Assembly (NCBI GenBank): GCA_036788835.1
Contig: DAIQMR010000058.1
Coordinates: forward strand, 1-5,594
DNA length: 5,594 nucleotides
Direction of reading: 5' to 3'
Source: JALCSJ01 sp036788835
GTDB lineage: Bacteria; Bacillota; Negativicutes; Acidaminococcales; Acidaminococcaceae
The notes under the pieces were generated by a model, which made no database searches, was not told the DNA's origin, and saw only the letters and a program-made list of their open reading frames with translations. The position numbers and the translations under genes were made by a program. How positions within the stretch are numbered: the first letter of the stretch is position 1; the number at the start of each line of letters is the position of its first letter. This document shows, piece by piece, positions 1-5,392 of this stretch.

Positions 1-33
1 TTTAATAATAGACGGAGATGAAGAGATAGAGTA

Positions 34-120
34 GTTTAAACCTCCCACGACTAAAATCGCGGGAGGTTCAAGCACCGCTCGCTAAGACCACAGGTACGTT
101 TCTAGTGGCCATGCCCTTCC
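34..120 (-). mobile_element. Right-end remnant of an IS200/IS605-type element (omega-RNA-like hairpins)
   Basis: Read on the minus strand, this stretch follows a short tnpB-like C-terminal reading frame and folds into two hairpins. The first pairs GGCCAC (110-105) with GTGGTC (91-86) around a 13-base loop. The second is a long terminal hairpin, AACCTCCC (68-61) with GGGAGGTT (46-39), extended inside by three more pairs around ATTTTAG. It ends in TTTAA, which resembles the TTCAA-type end of these elements. In the IS200/IS605 and IS607 groups the right end carries subterminal hairpins rather than inverted repeats, and the same DNA encodes the guide RNA of TnpB. The TTAGCGAG...GTGCTTGAACC string before the last hairpin looks to me like such scaffolds. 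This rests on pattern memory and folding by eye, not a search. No left end and no TnpA/TnpB body are present, so it is a fragment or a solitary RNA. Confidence 0.45.
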
Positions 121-186
121 CTATGAAGTTTCCTGTTTTAACGTAGTAAAAGCCGCTGGTTCCCCACCAGCGGCTTGTTCGTTGCT
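121..186 (-). pseudogene. Possible C-terminal tail of a TnpB-like protein
   Basis: Directly after the tctA stop, and in the same frame, there is an open run of 21 codons ending at TAG (123-121). It reads SNEQAAGGEPAAFTTLKQET followed by S. The ...TTLKQETS ending and the glycine/alanine-rich segment before it resemble the poorly conserved tails of TnpB proteins, and a right-end-like structure follows immediately. There is no RuvC domain, zinc finger or start codon, so nothing functional is encoded. The upstream half coincides with the terminator hairpin at 148-176, so only the last 8-9 codons may truly derive from tnpB. It could also be chance. Confidence 0.3.
148..176 (-). terminator. Hairpin terminator of the tct operon
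   Basis: A perfect 11-bp stem (AAGCCGCTGGT at 150-160 with ACCAGCGGCTT at 166-176) closes a 5-base loop. On the minus strand it lies 10 bases after the tctA stop and is followed by TTTTA, so it fits as the end of the tct transcript. The T-run is short. On the plus strand the stem is followed by GTTCGTTG, so some bidirectional activity is possible. Confidence 0.7.
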
Positions 187-1695
187 TTATTCTTCTTCTA
201 CTTCTTCTGGTACTCCCGCTTTCTGTTGCTTATAGTTCTTTCTAATGGTAATTACTAAAAACACAACAGCCACAACCAAAAACACCAATGAAATTGGTCT
301 GGTGAAGAATACTGAAATGTCGCCATTGCTTGCCTGTAGTGCACGTCTTAAATTTTCTTCTGCCATCTTGCCTAAAATAAAACCGATAATCAGCGGTGTA
401 GACGGAATCTTAGTCCATTTAAAAAATACACCAAGCAAACCAAAGAACAAAACTGACCACACATCAAATATTCTTGAATTACTGGAATAGGCACCAACAA
501 CACAGCAAACCATAACGATTGGCAACAAGATATGTTTGGGAATGTCCAATAGTTTTACGAAAATCCTTAAACCGGCTCTTTCGAAAATAAGCATTGCAAA
601 TGTTGCTACTATCAGCGCAATGAATATTCCATACACATACATACCGCTCTTTTCAAAAATCAAAGGACCGGGGTTAATACCATGTATGGTAAGACCACCT
701 AGAAATACGGCTGTAACAGTGTTCCCTGGTATACCCATAGTAAGGAGTGGTATCAAAGAACCACCTATTACGGCGTTGTTAGATGTTTCAGAAGCAATAA
801 CACCATCAATAATTCCTGTACCGAATTTTTCCGGGTACTTAGAAGCATTTTTTTCGGCCGTATAAGACAAAAGTCCGGCTGTTGATCCACCAATGCCAGG
901 CAAAATACCAATACCTATGCCGATTAAAGAAGATCTTATCATATTGCCGATTTGGCCTTTAAATTCCTGCCAAGTAATACCAAAACCTTTTAAGCTATAG
1001 CCTTTCTTATTAAAAACATCAGCTAAATGTTTACGCCCGAATCCTGCCATAATAATATCAGTTACGGCAAATACACCAATTAACAACACTACAATATCAA
1101 ATCCTGACAATAATTGGAATTGTCCAAAGGTGAACCGAGTCAATCCATCAATCGGTGCCAAACCAATCATAGAAATTGCTATGCCAAACAATCCTGCCAA
1201 TAAACCTTTTAGCAAAGAATTACCTGATAAACTAGCAATAATGGTCAAAGAAAAGAACGCTATAGAGAAATATTCAACCGGCGTGAATTTCAGCGTCACT
1301 GCCGCTAAATAAGGCGATACAAAGATCAGGGCAAAAATGGAAATTAGGCTTCCTATTGCAGAATACAAAATACCAACTCCCAGTGCCTTACCCGCTTCCC
1401 CTTTATCTGCCATTGGTCCACCATCAAATACCGTAGAAATAGAAGATGGTGTTCCTGGTATTTTCAACAATATAGCAGAAATTAATCCGCCGGAAATACC
1501 TCCCATGTACAAACCAACCAACAGTGATATACCATTAACAGGATCCATACCGAAAGACATTGGTAAAAACAGCACTACTGCCATGGTTGCTGATAACCCG
1601 GGAATGGAGCCGAAAATAATACCTACTATAACCCCTATCACTATCATTGCCAAGCATAGAGGGCTACAAACCGCCATAAACGCATCTAGTATCAT
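187..1695 (-). CDS. tctA: Tripartite tricarboxylate transporter permease, large membrane subunit TctA
   Basis: This is the large, roughly 12-helix channel subunit of a TctABC (TTT-family) secondary transporter, which uses an ion gradient and a periplasmic binding protein to import carboxylates. The 502 residues match the usual family length. The two halves carry the family's repeated glycine/proline signatures. In the first half, IPGLSATMAVVLFLP is at 31-45 and the KIPGTPSSISTVFDGGP segment at 79-94. In the second half, LPGIGGSTAG is at 265-274, and the ASETSNNAVIGGSLIPLLTMGIPGN stretch spans about 301-325. Hydrophobic helices fill the rest and a charged tail rich in glutamate ends the protein. 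The start is supported by AAGGAGGG six bases upstream. The tctB stop lies inside that ribosome site and the genes are 12 bases apart, so translation is probably coupled. The reading frame looks intact. Substrate cannot be told from sequence; citrate, other tricarboxylates and dicarboxylates all occur in the family. Confidence 0.95.
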   Translation of the reverse strand: MILDAFMAVCSPLCLAMIVIGVIVGIIFGSIPGLSATMAVVLFLPMSFGMDPVNGISLLVGLYMGGISGGLISAILLKIPGTPSSISTVFDGGPMADKGEAGKALGVGILYSAIGSLISIFALIFVSPYLAAVTLKFTPVEYFSIAFFSLTIIASLSGNSLLKGLLAGLFGIAISMIGLAPIDGLTRFTFGQFQLLSGFDIVVLLIGVFAVTDIIMAGFGRKHLADVFNKKGYSLKGFGITWQEFKGQIGNMIRSSLIGIGIGILPGIGGSTAGLLSYTAEKNASKYPEKFGTGIIDGVIASETSNNAVIGGSLIPLLTMGIPGNTVTAVFLGGLTIHGINPGPLIFEKSGMYVYGIFIALIVATFAMLIFERAGLRIFVKLLDIPKHILLPIVMVCCVVGAYSSNSRIFDVWSVLFFGLLGVFFKWTKIPSTPLIIGFILGKMAEENLRRALQASNGDISVFFTRPISLVFLVVAVVFLVITIRKNYKQQKAGVPEEVEEE

Positions 1696-1707
1696 CTTTC
1701 ACCCTCC

Positions 1708-2172
1708 TTAAAAACTTAGTATACCGGTTGGTAACGGCATCCCAATAACATATACGAATAATACATAAACAATTATTGAAGTAGCAATAGCGATTGTAAA
1801 AAATAAGGGAATCTTTCTGTTTTTATCATTACTCAAAATAAGTATTTGGGTAAATAAATATAAAAATGTAGATACCAAAAATCCTAATGTGTCATATAAA
1901 ACAACATAGGCAGCAATACAGGCTATCGTTAACAGTCCGCCTTTAATATCTGTATCCTTCTTATCCGTTGCTTGAGCAGGATGTTTTCTCAAAGCCATGA
2001 CCAGAGTGGCCACTGCCGTCGCAATGATGGCAATGGCTATCAGTTTCGGCATGAAACCCGATCCTAAATCTCTGCCCATTAAAGGTTTAATTTTAATAGC
2101 TTCGAAAAACATTCCTGTTCCAAAAAGGATAAAAGTAACAGAACAGATAATATTTTTCACTCTTTCGGTCAT
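1708..2172 (-). CDS. tctB: Tripartite tricarboxylate transporter small membrane subunit TctB
   Basis: This is the small four-helix membrane subunit that pairs with TctA; its exact role in the complex is not established. The 154-residue length is normal for the family. Predicted helices lie at about 8-26, 42-62, 78-113 (probably a helix plus a re-entrant or second helix) and 122-150. A hydrophilic, lysine-rich loop at about 63-77 separates the halves. The YDTLGFLVST motif near 93-102 is typical of TctB. The start has GAGGAG six bases upstream. It sits 36 bases after the truncated tctC and 12 bases before tctA, all on one strand, giving the usual C-B-A order. Sequence divergence in this family is high, so the assignment rests on topology, the short motif and position between the other two subunits. 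Confidence 0.9.
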   Translation of the reverse strand: MTERVKNIICSVTFILFGTGMFFEAIKIKPLMGRDLGSGFMPKLIAIAIIATAVATLVMALRKHPAQATDKKDTDIKGGLLTIACIAAYVVLYDTLGFLVSTFLYLFTQILILSNDKNRKIPLFFTIAIATSIIVYVLFVYVIGMPLPTGILSF

Positions 2173-2208
2173 AGTAAGCTCCTCATAATTTACATGAAAT
2201 TTTTTGCG

Positions 2209-2655
2209 TTATTTTTTAAAATATTTCTTTAATTGTACTACTTCTTCTTTGTCCTCTTTATTCATGGTCGCTGCGTTTCTATACTTTGGTACTGCATAAT
2301 ATTTAGCTAATGTAGATTTGAAATCAGGCTCTTTGGTGATTTCTTCAATAGCCTTGCTTAATTTATCAATAATCGCCTGGTCAGTTCCCTTAGGCATTTT
2401 TACTTCATAATTCTTCGAGCATACCACTTTATATCCTTGTTCAGTAAATGTTTTAAACTTTTCCATACCAGGGACTGTCTTTGCAGAACAAACACCCAAT
2501 ACGATGAAGTCGCCTTTTTCCACATAATCGCGGACATTTAAATAATTAGCTGCATACACATCAACTTGGTTACCCATAAAAGCAGCCAATCTTTCTGCTG
2601 CGCCGGTGCCAACATCAAGCTTGTCCATAGTAATACCCATGGTCTCTTCCATCAT
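2209..2655 (-). pseudogene. tctC: 5'-truncated TctC substrate-binding protein (second half only)
   Basis: The 148 residues match the C-terminal half of the Bug/TctC family of periplasmic carboxylate-binding proteins. The GTGAAERLAAFMGNQVDV segment (about 17-34) is the family's 'allgGqvDv' region. The segment from about 50 to 76 (LGVCSAKTVPGMEKFKTFTEQGYKV) matches the hinge and second-lobe motif around 'R.P..PT..E.G'. Family members are about 320 residues with an N-terminal secretion signal and a first lobe that closes over the ligand; both are missing. The frame opens at an ATG overlapping the stop of the upstream rraA fragment (ATGA), and no good ribosome site precedes it. The upstream frame is not TctC-like, so the 5' half has been deleted rather than frameshifted. 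A product, if made, would stay in the cytoplasm and could not bind substrate normally. Loss of about 180 codons is inferred from family length. Confidence 0.88.
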
Positions 2656-2909
2656 AGAGCTTCGCCTTCGCCTACAAAGTTCAAAGCAGCGTGCAGAGCT
2701 AGATTGTCTCCTGCGCGCCCTTTAACTGTATAGGCAGGGCCTACCATCATTTGATCTTTGGGGTTGCTCACCAATCTGATTCGGGGATTCATAGCGCAAC
2801 TGCGTTCCATAACATCTGCTACATTAGAAGCCGGTATGTTCTTAAATTCTTTCATTACCTCTAAATTAGGCATTTCTCTTTTTAAAAATATTCTCTTTCC
2901 AACAGGCAT
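2652..2909 (-). pseudogene. 3'-truncated RraA-like aldolase/decarboxylase (first half only)
   Basis: The 85 residues match the start of the RraA-like family, which includes 4-hydroxy-4-methyl-2-oxoglutarate aldolase and oxaloacetate decarboxylases. The N-terminal NIPASNVADVMER segment (24-36) corresponds to the family's 'T..l.DAl' start. VGPAYTVKGRAGDNLALHAAL (56-76) is the conserved strand-turn-helix ending in GDNLA.H.AL. The protein stops at GEGEAL (80-85), where members continue with 'VLVVD..G' into the half carrying the catalytic arginine and metal-binding aspartate. Members are normally about 200-230 residues, so this product lacks its active site. The start is well supported by AGGAGG seven bases upstream, and the gene is the first of the operon, 55 bases from the predicted transcript start. 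Its last bases overlap the tctC fragment. In intact loci of this kind it would cleave or decarboxylate the oxoacid made from the imported substrate. Confidence 0.85.
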
Positions 2910-2948
2910 TTTGACTCCTCCTCAGCTATTAGCAGCCGCGTTATTTCT

Positions 2949-2977
2949 TTGACTTTTCTGTATATTCATGATAGTAT
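2949..2977 (+). promoter_or_regulatory. lysR promoter, sigma-70 type
   Basis: TTGACT (2949-2954), a 17-base spacer and TAGTAT (2972-2977) predict a start near 2984. An upstream in-frame ATG at 2968 falls between the -35 and -10 elements, so it cannot be the start of translation from this promoter. This supports the ATG at 3052. The -10 overlaps the -10 of the opposing tct promoter. Confidence 0.7.
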
Positions 2978-3002
2978 TAATCACCAACAAAGACAAACAG
3001 TA
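2971..3002 (-). promoter_or_regulatory. Promoter of the rraA'-tctC'-tctB-tctA operon
   Basis: On the minus strand the likely -10 is TACTAT (2976-2971), with a start near 2964. The -35 position holds TGTTTG within TACTGTT (3002-2996), which is poor against TTGACA, as expected for an activator-dependent promoter. The choice is supported by the dehydrogenase promoter. There TACTGTT, TTTGTT, the -10 (TAGTAT) and the upstream dyad occur with identical spacing. TTGGTG-17-TATACA (2987-2959) is an alternative but is not conserved in the second promoter. Confidence 0.6.
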
Positions 3003-3016
3003 TTTTCTTGAATTTT

Positions 3017-3035
3017 CAACAAATATATTTTGTTG
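3017..3035. promoter_or_regulatory. Predicted LysR operator in the divergent region
   Basis: CAACAAA and TTTGTTG form a perfect 7-bp inverted repeat around TATAT, and weaker symmetry extends to 3013-3039. The centre, 3026, is about 62 bases upstream of the predicted tct start, where LysR-type proteins bind to activate. It is also about 42 bases inside the lysR transcript, where binding could repress lysR itself. The ACAAA-N5-TTTGT core recurs upstream of the dehydrogenase (5163-5177). It is not a strict T-N11-A box: the symmetric bases at that spacing are C and G. Confidence 0.6.
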
Positions 3036-3051
3036 CAAAGGTGGTACTTTT

Positions 3052-4026
3052 ATGGACTTAATGAGCCTTTACTATTTTAATGAATTAAGCAAGGACCTGA
3101 ACGTTACCAAAACTGCTTCCCGCTTATTTATTTCTCAGCAAACACTAAGCAACCATATCATGCGCATTGAGTCTGAGTTTAAGACGAAACTGTTCTTCCG
3201 CAAACCTAAGCTTAGTCTTACCGATGCCGGGCGAGAAATGCTGATTTTTGCAAGGAGAGTTCTGGCAGATAAACATCTTTTTGAAAACCGTTTGGCGGAT
3301 ATAGAGGAAGAACATTGGGGCCTCATTAGATTTGGATCTAGCCACCTTTGCTCTCGCAGCTGTTTGCCTGTAATTTTGCCTATTTTTTCTAAAGAATACC
3401 CCCAAGTAAGCATTTCCTTAACCGATATGACATCTGCCCGGTTACAAAATTTAATATTAAATGGAGACTTAGACATGGCAGTCTCTGTCATTAATGACAA
3501 ATCTGCCTCTCTTGTTTCTAGTCTTGTTATGAAAGACCAGGTATATCTATGTGTGTCAGACAGTTTGCTGACCAAATACTATGGAAAGAAAACATCTGCT
3601 TTAAAAACTAAATGTTTAAAAGGCGCTCATGTTTCTGATTTTAAAGACTTGCCTTTTTCCATTGTTGCTCCTCCTAATATTTTAGGTGTAGCCATTAGCA
3701 AATGTTTTGAGGAAGCCGGTTTCTCCCCCAAAACTTATTTTTCTTCAACCACTACTGGCATAACTTCTGCCATTTGTTCCGCCGGTTTATCTGTATGTTT
3801 TCTTTCTCAACTCAGTATAGCCAATTCTCCGGATGCTTTAACTCCCGATGTAAATATTTTTCCTTTAATGTGCAACGGAAAGTTTGTTTACCATAAACGG
3901 TACTTGGTTAATCATAGCAGACATTATTTCACTAAATACATGTTACGTTTTCAAGATCTCATTAGAGAATATTTCACTAATATTAGTGAGGCGAATTTAG
4001 CGCGCCTCGCTAACCCCCATAAATAA
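3052..4026 (+). CDS. LysR-family transcriptional regulator
   Basis: A 324-residue DNA-binding regulator of the LysR type, which usually acts as a tetramer and responds to a pathway metabolite. The N-terminal winged helix-turn-helix spans about 1-60. LNVTKTASRLFISQQTLSNHI contains the two helices, and the wing follows with RKPKLSLTDAGREML. A linker helix (about 60-85) and the two-lobe effector domain (about 90-300) follow. The annotated start is the ATG at 3052, which has AAAGGTGG seven bases upstream and aligns with family N-termini. A longer in-frame start at 2968 adds 28 non-family residues and lies upstream of the predicted transcript start. The gene is divergent from the tct operon with overlapping promoters and convergent with the dehydrogenase. 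Operator-like dyads in front of both make it the likely regulator of both units and of itself. The effector is unknown; a carboxylate substrate or product is the natural guess. Confidence 0.92.
   Translation: MDLMSLYYFNELSKDLNVTKTASRLFISQQTLSNHIMRIESEFKTKLFFRKPKLSLTDAGREMLIFARRVLADKHLFENRLADIEEEHWGLIRFGSSHLCSRSCLPVILPIFSKEYPQVSISLTDMTSARLQNLILNGDLDMAVSVINDKSASLVSSLVMKDQVYLCVSDSLLTKYYGKKTSALKTKCLKGAHVSDFKDLPFSIVAPPNILGVAISKCFEEAGFSPKTYFSSTTTGITSAICSAGLSVCFLSQLSIANSPDALTPDVNIFPLMCNGKFVYHKRYLVNHSRHYFTKYMLRFQDLIREYFTNISEANLARLANPHK
3974..4013. repeat. Palindrome and stem-loops at the lysR/dehydrogenase 3' junction
   Basis: TCACTAATATTAGTGA (3974-3989) is a perfect 16-bp palindrome inside the end of lysR. 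It runs into AGTGAGGCG (3985-3993), which pairs with CGCCTCGCT (4003-4011). TTAGCG (3997-4002) can instead pair with CGCTAA (4008-4013). No T-run follows on either strand, so this is not a standard intrinsic terminator, but it is the only strong structure between the two converging genes and may slow or process their transcripts. Confidence 0.4.
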
Positions 4027-4030
4027 GCGA

Positions 4031-5059
4031 TTAATAATCAAACATACCGGCAGATTTGTGCGTGCCCTTTTTCGTATCTGTATAACTTTTTGCGGCAGCA
4101 TAATCAATATCATTGATTGGCCAGGTCGGCTTTTTACCCTCATATACTTCCTCAATACCCAGTGCTGCGAAATATGAAGCTCTGTGGGCCGCTTCTGTAG
4201 TATTTCCGCCAATGTGAGGATAAATAATAATGTTTTCTAAAGTAAGGAGCTTGTTCTTCGGATCAACAGGCTCTTTTTTTATGGCATCTAAGCCTGCTCC
4301 CATTATGGTACCATTCTTGCATGCTTCGTATAAATCTTCTTCTGACACGCAACCGCCTCTAGCGGTATTAATTAGAAAAGCTGTAGGTTTCATGAGAGAC
4401 AGTGTCTTTTTGTTCACCATATCATGAGTTATAGGCGTATGAGGCGTATGCAGAGAAACGTAATCAGATTCCTTAAAGATTCTTTCTAGGTCGCGTACAA
4501 CTTCGACACCATCGGGAAAAGCAGAAGCCGGTCTGTATGGGTCATAGGCTAGAACATTCATCTCCATGGCAAGAGCACGAGTGGCTAGTCTGCTACCTAT
4601 ATTCCCGCAGCCGATGATTCCTAATGTTTTACCATTTAATGTAGTTTTCCGAATTTTAAGTTTCGCTTTAAAAAAGTCGTCTACCCAGGTTTTACGAACT
4701 GCTATAACATTACGGCTGCATTCTAGCATCAGTAGTAAAGCAGTTTCTGCAACGGAAGTGCTATTAGCCACAGGAGCATATACCGTTTGTACTCCATTAT
4801 CATGGCATGCTTTAACATCTAAAGCATCAAATCCCGCACCATGTCTTGCTATAACCTTAAGATTAGGATTAGACTCAATAACTTCTCTAGTAATCTTTGT
4901 TATGCGAACAATCATAGCCTCAGGTTCAAATTCTTTCATATCAGCCAAGACGTCCTCTGTTTCAAAACCACGTCCTTTTATAATGGTATGCCCTGCATCC
5001 GTTAATAATTTGGCACCTTCTGACATAATTTCTTGCGGTAACAAAACTTTCCATCCCAT
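4031..5059 (-). CDS. D-isomer-specific 2-hydroxyacid dehydrogenase, NAD-dependent
   Basis: A 342-residue cytoplasmic oxidoreductase of the family that holds phosphoglycerate dehydrogenase, hydroxypyruvate reductase and D-lactate dehydrogenase; it interconverts a 2-hydroxyacid and a 2-oxoacid. The Rossmann nucleotide site is GCGNIG (150-155), with an acidic residue after the second strand (D173 in AYDPY) favouring NAD over NADP. The catalytic trio is present: R234 in NTARGG, E263 in KKEP and H282 in PHIGGNT. The substrate loop ARHGAGFDALD (71-81) is also in place. About 25 residues follow the usual end at PTWPIND and look unstructured. The start has AAGGAGT nine bases upstream. The gene faces lysR with a 4-base gap. 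Its promoter matches the tct promoter, so it probably oxidises or reduces a compound linked to the imported carboxylate. The exact substrate cannot be read from sequence; serA is possible by family but the C-terminal ACT regulatory domain is absent. Confidence 0.93.
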   Translation of the reverse strand: MGWKVLLPQEIMSEGAKLLTDAGHTIIKGRGFETEDVLADMKEFEPEAMIVRITKITREVIESNPNLKVIARHGAGFDALDVKACHDNGVQTVYAPVANSTSVAETALLLMLECSRNVIAVRKTWVDDFFKAKLKIRKTTLNGKTLGIIGCGNIGSRLATRALAMEMNVLAYDPYRPASAFPDGVEVVRDLERIFKESDYVSLHTPHTPITHDMVNKKTLSLMKPTAFLINTARGGCVSEEDLYEACKNGTIMGAGLDAIKKEPVDPKNKLLTLENIIIYPHIGGNTTEAAHRASYFAALGIEEVYEGKKPTWPINDIDYAAAKSYTDTKKGTHKSAGMFDY

Positions 5060-5114
5060 AATTTATTCACTCCTTTTTGTATTTTACTAAGCTGCTACTT
5101 TCTTTGAACTCAAT

Positions 5115-5146
5115 ATACTATAAAGTGTGAACAAATTCTAACAGTA
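5115..5146 (-). promoter_or_regulatory. Promoter of the 2-hydroxyacid dehydrogenase gene
   Basis: On the minus strand TAGTAT (5120-5115), or the overlapping TATAGT (5122-5117), is the likely -10, with a start near 5108. The -35 position is TGTTAG within TACTGTT (5146-5140), a weak match that suggests activation is needed. TACTGTT, TTTGTT and the -10 align base for base with the tct promoter. The predicted leader is about 50 bases. Confidence 0.6.
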
Positions 5147-5159
5147 AAATTTTAAAATA

Positions 5160-5180
5160 TTGACAAAATATTTTTGTTAA
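5160..5180. promoter_or_regulatory. Predicted LysR operator upstream of the dehydrogenase
   Basis: An imperfect dyad in which eight of ten base pairs match, with core ACAAA-ATATT-TTTGT (5163-5177). The same core and spacing occur in the lysR-tct region (3019-3033). Its centre, 5170, is about 62 bases upstream of the predicted dehydrogenase start. Exactly 16 bases separate it from the TACTGTT block, as in the tct promoter. Confidence 0.58.
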
Positions 5181-5220
5181 CACGTTTATTAAATAATCAT
5201 AAACAACTTCCTTTTATGAG

Positions 5221-5250
5221 AAAGACACCAGTCCCCGCTGGTGTCTTTTT
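5221..5250 (+). terminator. Plus-strand intrinsic terminator with no adjacent plus-strand gene
   Basis: AAAGACACCAG (5221-5231) pairs perfectly with CTGGTGTCTTT (5238-5248) around a 6-base loop, and the stem runs into TTTTT. The T-run is on the plus strand; in the other direction only CTTTCTC follows. The nearest plus-strand gene upstream is lysR, 1.2 kb away across the convergent dehydrogenase, for which no closer intrinsic terminator is visible. It would therefore end lysR read-through, or an unrecognised short transcript, and also shields the dehydrogenase region from the toxin locus. Confidence 0.8.
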
Positions 5251-5269
5251 CGTTGCGCATGAAATTCTC

Positions 5270-5299
5270 TTGTAAATTTTTATTGTCCTATGATATAAT
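5270..5299 (+). promoter_or_regulatory. Strong promoter for the antisense RNA of the toxin locus
   Basis: A perfect TATAAT (5294-5299) is preceded by TG at 5291-5292 (extended -10). TTGTAA (5270-5275) serves as -35 with an 18-base spacer. The predicted start is near 5306. No plausible open reading frame with a ribosome site follows, so the product is most likely RNA. Confidence 0.72.
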
Positions 5300-5305
5300 A
5301 TAAAG

Positions 5306-5392
5306 AACAAGAGGCGGAAGCGCCCCTTCGGTTATGTTTTTGATTAAAGAACAATCGCCAACTTTAGTTGAGGGGGCGATTGTTCTTCGTTG
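5306..5392 (+). ncRNA. Predicted antisense RNA antitoxin, type I system
   Basis: A transcript of about 85-90 bases is expected from the promoter at 5270-5299 to the hairpin at 5347-5387. Its 3' part is fully complementary to the end of the 41-residue toxin-like gene on the other strand, giving a tail-to-tail overlap of about 29 bases. This is the layout of TxpA/RatA-like and Fst-like type I systems. The 5' part holds a small GGCG-GAAG-CGCC hairpin and a CCCCTTC segment (5323-5329). The CCCTTC within it could pair with GAAGGG at the toxin's ribosome site. TAAAGAACAA occurs twice (5301-5310 and 5345-5354), so the RNA's 5' end could compete with the terminator stem. RNA boundaries and function are inferred. 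Confidence 0.6.
5347..5387. terminator. Shared hairpin terminator between antisense RNA and toxin gene
   Basis: AAGAACAATCGCC (5347-5359) pairs perfectly with GGCGATTGTTCTT (5375-5387), with a small CAAC/GTTG inner stem. On the plus strand it is followed by CGTTGTTAG and would end the antisense RNA. On the minus strand it overlaps the last codons of the toxin-like gene and is followed by TAATC, a weak T-tract. The stop codon of that gene lies in the loop. Confidence 0.7.

Noticed and set aside
245..1711. Several plus-strand open frames of 60-124 codons across tctA
   Set aside because: They lie antisense to a well-supported membrane protein gene, match no family I know, and lack ribosome sites.
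2959..2987. TTGGTG-17-TATACA on the minus strand as the tct promoter
   Set aside because: Possible by spacing, but the dehydrogenase promoter conserves TACTAT/TAGTAT and not these boxes, and it would place the operator near -74 instead of -62.
2968..3051. A 28-residue N-terminal extension of the LysR protein from the ATG at 2968
   Set aside because: That ATG lies between the -35 and -10 of the lysR promoter, has no ribosome site, and adds residues outside the family; the ATG at 3052 has AAAGGTGG at good spacing.
3135..3575. Minus-strand open frames of 86 and 146 codons within lysR
   Set aside because: Antisense shadows of the regulator's reading frame, with low-complexity, non-family sequence and no start signals.
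3997..4013. TTAGCGAG-like string near lysR's end resembling the one in the IS-like remnant at 34-120
   Set aside because: The match is about a dozen bases with mismatches, lies within coding sequence, and lacks the surrounding hairpins.
4566..5090. Plus-strand open frame of 174 codons opposite the dehydrogenase
   Set aside because: It mirrors the codon pattern of the dehydrogenase, has no ribosome site, and the dehydrogenase has all its catalytic residues.
5160..5188. TTGACA at 5160-5165 as a plus-strand -35 box
   Set aside because: No -10 lies at 16-18 bases (the best, TTTATT, is at 19), no gene follows, and the bases belong to the dyad shared with the tct promoter.
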